From an uncultured Clostridia bacterium (GTDB taxonomy: Bacteria; Bacillota; Clostridia; TANB77; CAG-508), in contig CAKPAB010000005.1 in NCBI GenBank assembly GCA_934132805.1, positions 1 through 48,174 on the forward strand: 48,174 nucleotides of DNA, in the 5' to 3' direction. This document shows positions 45,572 to 48,174 of this stretch, in pieces. The position numbers and the translations under genes were made by a program. Position 1 is the first letter of the stretch, and every line of letters begins with the position of its first letter. The notes under the pieces were generated by a model, which was given only the letters and a program-made list of their open reading frames with translations, did not search any database and had not been told where the DNA came from.

Positions 45572-46603
45572 CTATCTTCTTTTTCTTGAATTTACTAAGA
45601 CTGATTTTAATCTTTCTAAATCGTCTAGTGTTTTACCTGCTCCCCTAACTACACAGTCTAATGGCTCTTCTGCAACATATACTGGCATTCCTGTTTCTAT
45701 GCTTATAAGCTTGTCTAAATTTTTAATTAAAGCTCCTCCTCCTGCAAGTACTATTCCTTTTTCCATTATGTCTGATGCTAATTCTGGTGGCGTTTTTTCT
45801 AATGTGCTTTTTACTATGTCAACTATTTTTGATATTGATTCTTTTATTGCTTCTTCTACTTGTGTTGATGTTATTTTTTCATTTCTAGGAAGTCCATCTG
45901 TCAAGTCTCTTCCTCTGACATCCATTGACATTTCTGTCATTAACGGCATTGCACAACCTATTTGAATTTTTATTTGTTCTGCTGTTGTTTCTCCTATTGC
46001 TAAATTCATTTCTCTTTTTACATAGTTAACAATGTCTTCATCTAATTCATCTCCTGCTACTCTTAAAGAGTGGCTTACTACTATTCCTCCAAGGGAAACG
46101 ACTGCAACTTCTGTAGTTCCCCCTCCTATATCAACTATAATGCTTCCACTTGGCTCTGCTACATCTAAAGATGCTCCTATTGCTGCTGCCATTGGCTCTT
46201 CTATTAGATATACTTCTTTAGCTCCTGCTTGAAGTACAGATTCTTCTACTGCTCTTTCTTCTACTTCTGTTATTCCAGATGGAACACCTACTACAACTCT
46301 TGGTCTTCCTACATTGTATTTTTTTTCTACTTTTTGTATTATGTTTTTAAGCATTAATTGTGTTGCAGTAAAATCTGCAATAACACCATCTTTTAGTGGC
46401 CTTACAGCTTTTATTTGTTCTGGTGTTCTTCCTAACATTTCCTTTGCTTCATTTCCTGTTGCTAATATATTTCCTGTTTTTCTGTCTATTGCAACAACAG
46501 AAGGCTCTTTTAAAACTATCCCTCTTCCTTTTAATGTTACTAAAATATTTGCCGTTCCTAAGTCTATTCCTATGTCTTTAGAACCAAATGTAAAAAATTT
46601 CAT
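45572..46603 (-). CDS. mreB: Rod shape-determining actin homologue MreB
   Basis: A 343-residue protein with actin-type phosphate loops: GIDLGTANILV near the N-terminus and IVDIGGGTTEVAVVSLGG in the middle, plus the adenosine motif GIVLAGGGALI near the C-terminus. It forms membrane-bound filaments that guide elongation. An ATG four codons earlier (46615) overlaps the radC stop as ATGA. The later ATG leaves room for AGAAGGGA and matches the usual MKFF-type N-terminus. Either start may be used. Confidence 0.95.
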   Translation of the reverse strand: MKFFTFGSKDIGIDLGTANILVTLKGRGIVLKEPSVVAIDRKTGNILATGNEAKEMLGRTPEQIKAVRPLKDGVIADFTATQLMLKNIIQKVEKKYNVGRPRVVVGVPSGITEVEERAVEESVLQAGAKEVYLIEEPMAAAIGASLDVAEPSGSIIVDIGGGTTEVAVVSLGGIVVSHSLRVAGDELDEDIVNYVKREMNLAIGETTAEQIKIQIGCAMPLMTEMSMDVRGRDLTDGLPRNEKITSTQVEEAIKESISKIVDIVKSTLEKTPPELASDIMEKGIVLAGGGALIKNLDKLISIETGMPVYVAEEPLDCVVRGAGKTLDDLERLKSVLVNSRKRR

Positions 46604-46611
46604 CTTTAATA

Positions 46612-47346
46612 TCATTCCCTTCTAGGTGTTTTTTCTAGTGTTCTTTCCAGCATTTTCCCAACTTCTGTAATAACACTTTTAAAATTCATATCTCCAATAA
46701 TTATATGATCTATCAATTCAATATTAAATATTGATGCCCATTTGTATAATTCGTCTGTAAAATGAATGTCTTCCTTGCTTGGTGTTGGATCTCCTGTTGG
46801 ATGATTATGAACTATTGCCATTTTAGGCGCTTTTATTTTTATGGCTTCTCCCATAAGTTCTTTCATATTTATGTTAGCAAAATTCACTCCGCCTGTTGTC
46901 ATGTCTATATTCCTTAGTATCTCATTTTTATTATTTAATAAAATTAATTTTATATGCTCTTTTTTCTCGTTTCTTAGTTCTTGCATAACTAAATTTGCTA
47001 TATCTTCTGTTTTTGTTATTTTTATTTTTTTATAATTTGTTGGTCTTGACATTCTAATTGCTAGCTCACATATTGCTTTTATTTGGATTGCTTTTACTTT
47101 TCCTATTCCTTTTATTTGCATTAGCTCTTCTATTTCGATGTTTTTTAAAAAGTTTAGTTCTCCTGTTTGTGGCTCACAATTTAAGTTCAATATTCTTTGT
47201 GCTATTTGTACTGATGTTTCTTCTTTGGTTCCTGTTTTTATTATTATTGCTAGTAGTTCGGCATTTGATAGTGCTTGTTCTCCATATAGTTCTAGTTTTT
47301 CATATGGTCTTTCTATTTCTGGTAATTCTTTTATTTTTAGTGACAA
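46612..47346 (-). CDS. radC: RadC family JAB-domain protein
   Basis: The 244-residue protein has an N-terminal helix-hairpin-helix region (IKGIGKVKAIQIKAICELA) and a C-terminal JAB/MPN metal site, HNHPTGDPTPSKEDI. Once called a DNA repair protein, its real role is unsettled. It is regularly the gene before mreB in Clostridia. It starts at TTG behind AAAGGAAG, and its stop overlaps a possible mreB ATG. Confidence 0.92.
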   Translation of the reverse strand: MSLKIKELPEIERPYEKLELYGEQALSNAELLAIIIKTGTKEETSVQIAQRILNLNCEPQTGELNFLKNIEIEELMQIKGIGKVKAIQIKAICELAIRMSRPTNYKKIKITKTEDIANLVMQELRNEKKEHIKLILLNNKNEILRNIDMTTGGVNFANINMKELMGEAIKIKAPKMAIVHNHPTGDPTPSKEDIHFTDELYKWASIFNIELIDHIIIGDMNFKSVITEVGKMLERTLEKTPRRE

Positions 47347-47415
47347 ATTAAAACTTCCTTTCTGTTTTTTACAGTTTTATTAAACTGCTTTTTTTGTCCC
47401 TATTTTTTTCATTTA

Positions 47416-47673
47416 TTATATTTTTTTGTATATAAATATTGATAGTATCATTCCTACTATGCTTGCTATGTTTATTTTGAACATTAACCCAAATGTTATT
47501 TTTAATACACTTAAGTCTAATACAAATGGTGTTTGTAGCCCAAATTCTTGTTCATAAGATAACCACCATAGCCATGGTACTCCTGCTGCTAATTTTCCTA
47601 GTAGTCCCCCTATTACTAATCCTGCTAGCAAAAATACTAATAATACCCATATATTTTTTTCTCTTGTTGCCAT
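47416..47673 (-). CDS. DUF4321 membrane protein
   Basis: The 85-residue protein has two helices: NIWVLLVFLLAGLVIGGLLG (about 6-25) and the C-terminal INIASIVGMILSIFIYKK. Between them is the family motif WLSYEQEFGLQTPFVLDLSVLKITFGL. Function is unknown, but the family regularly precedes radC/mreB in Clostridia. The start at 47673 has GGAGGT with 7-nt spacing. The longer in-frame reading would begin upstream of the promoter at 47731-47759 and is rejected. Confidence 0.88.
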   Translation of the reverse strand: MATREKNIWVLLVFLLAGLVIGGLLGKLAAGVPWLWWLSYEQEFGLQTPFVLDLSVLKITFGLMFKINIASIVGMILSIFIYKKI

Positions 47674-47730
47674 ATTTTTTACCTCCATTTTTTCTTTTGT
47701 CCTTACGGATGTACCTTTTTTATATTTGCT

Positions 47731-47759
47731 ATTATACCTTGATTTTCCTTTTTTTTCAA
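47731..47759 (-). promoter_or_regulatory. Promoter of the DUF4321-radC-mre cluster
   Basis: TTGAAA (47754-47759), 17 nt, TATAAT (47731-47736) on the minus strand, about 45 nt before the GGAGGT site. No other strong promoter is visible before minC. Confidence 0.8.
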
Positions 47760-47835
47760 GTAGTTTTTTAAATATTGTTTCATTACGAATATTTTTTATA
47801 AACTGTAACAACCTTTTCATAATTATCGTTTTTTA

Positions 47836-47864
47836 TTACCAAAATTTGTTCTATCTTATATAAT
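47836..47864 (+). promoter_or_regulatory. Promoter before the reverse-transcriptase-like remnant
   Basis: TTACCA (47836-47841), 17 nt, TATAAT (47859-47864), followed at 47894-47902 by an AAAGGAGGG ribosome binding site. Confidence 0.5.
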
Positions 47865-47908
47865 AAACTTACCAAATGGATTGTCTAATTACAAAAGGAG
47901 GGATACAT

Positions 47909-47971
47909 ACGAAAAGAAAAGGAAATCTATATCCTGCAATATGTGATTATGACAATATTGTAGCTTCATAT
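47909..47971 (+). pseudogene. Reverse-transcriptase-like N-terminal fragment
   Basis: Twenty-one codons read TKRKGNLYPAICDYDNIVAS and one Tyr. This matches, from memory, the N-terminus of retron/DGR-type RNA-directed DNA polymerases, which start MKR.GNLY..ICD..NI. The expected ATG is ACG (47909-47911), six bases after a good AAAGGAGGG site. After the fragment the frame continues into hydrophobic nonsense that is antisense to an IS256 transposase remnant. The gene therefore lost its start codon and nearly all of its body. The identification rests on one short segment. Confidence 0.5.
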
Positions 47972-48012
47972 GTATATTATCATTTACTTTTTTCATTAAT
48001 TTTTTATTTTCT

Positions 48013-48174
48013 TTATATACTTGCTAACTCTGTTGTTTCTATCCAAATTCCTAAAACATCTTTTACTCCTTGTGTATTAACTCCTAAAGCTACATACATT
48101 GCTTTTTTTACACTTCTCAAATCTTCTTTTACAGAACAATACAAACAGTCCACATATACAAATGGATAACATTT
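48013..48174 (-). pseudogene. IS256-family transposase fragment, runs off the right edge
   Basis: The minus-strand frame entering from the edge reads KCYPFVYVDCLYCSVKEDLR, then AMYVALGVNTQGVKDVLGIW and ETTELASI-stop. This is the central catalytic region of Mutator/IS256 transposases, with the first catalytic Asp in YVDCLY. Intact relatives continue with AKFW and over a hundred more residues after this point, so the gene is truncated. The remaining N-terminal part would lie outside the window. Confidence 0.8.

Noticed and set aside
47674..47820. 49-codon N-terminal extension of the DUF4321 gene
   Set aside because: It contains the cluster's promoter, is not family-like, and the internal ATG has a perfect GGAGGT.
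1..48174. CRISPR arrays, tRNA or rRNA genes
   Set aside because: I read the intergenic regions on both strands and saw no regularly spaced repeats, no tRNA-like cloverleaf with a GTTC loop and no rRNA signature.

Overview
The window looks like chromosomal DNA from a very low-GC, Gram-positive anaerobe of the Clostridia type, most likely a spore-forming, gut-associated or uncultured lineage. The evidence is the A+T-rich base composition, AGGAGG-type ribosome binding sites, consensus TTGACA/TATAAT promoters, a spoIIE homologue, a SleB-type hydrolase, the radC-mreBCD-pbp2-minC cluster and a DUF4321 gene. I see no rRNA, tRNA or CRISPR array. Genus and species cannot be read from this sequence.

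Layout. Positions 1-252 are non-coding with a GC-richer left edge that I cannot assign. Positions 253-4654 hold a guanylate-kinase-like P-loop gene with a 38-residue acidic microprotein upstream (minus strand), then a plus-strand run: dGTPase-like HD hydrolase, metallophosphoesterase and UDP-sugar pyrophosphorylase. Small 3'-end duplications follow the first two of these. A cation:dicarboxylate/amino-acid symporter (4770-6056), tadA, a 51-residue membrane peptide, rpoC and rpoB follow on the minus strand. rpoBC here is a two-gene unit with its own promoter and about 260 nt leader; the usual ribosomal-protein neighbours are absent.

Upstream of rpoB lies a complete IS4-type insertion sequence (15046-16529) with perfect 14-bp terminal inverted repeats. 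Its transposase appears to have lost the first catalytic Asp, and it carries an inverted repeat that would hide its ribosome binding site only in read-through transcripts. Beyond it are a pilin-like protein with a possibly hypervariable C-terminal domain, a SleB-type exported hydrolase, a small-multidrug-export family protein, an AI-2E-family permease, exonuclease III and a G5/3D cell-wall protein. lemA-htpX then converges on tatD, with both stop codons inside one bidirectional terminator.

Positions 24375-30834 (minus) hold tatD, acpS, an unknown tail-anchored protein, a WG-repeat membrane protein and spoIIE. Positions 31129-40146 hold a two-gene surface operon. It encodes a 1626-residue repeat protein with a membrane tail and a 1372-residue adhesin with a predicted internal thioester (Cys67/Gln143) and an IPSTG sorting signal. 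A pair of small unknown genes follows (40558-41335). The elongasome and division cluster comes next (minus): DUF4321, radC, mreB, mreC, mreD, PBP2, minC.

The right edge is a mobile-element graveyard. A reverse-transcriptase-like N-terminus without a start codon still has a promoter and ribosome binding site, and it runs into the truncated end of an IS256-type transposase.

The most interesting points are the candidate hypervariable pilin-like protein together with the decayed reverse-transcriptase-like fragment, the thioester surface operon, the read-through protection arrangement in the IS, the two palindromes around the symporter promoter, and several unannotated small proteins. No single complete novel system can be demonstrated from the sequence alone.
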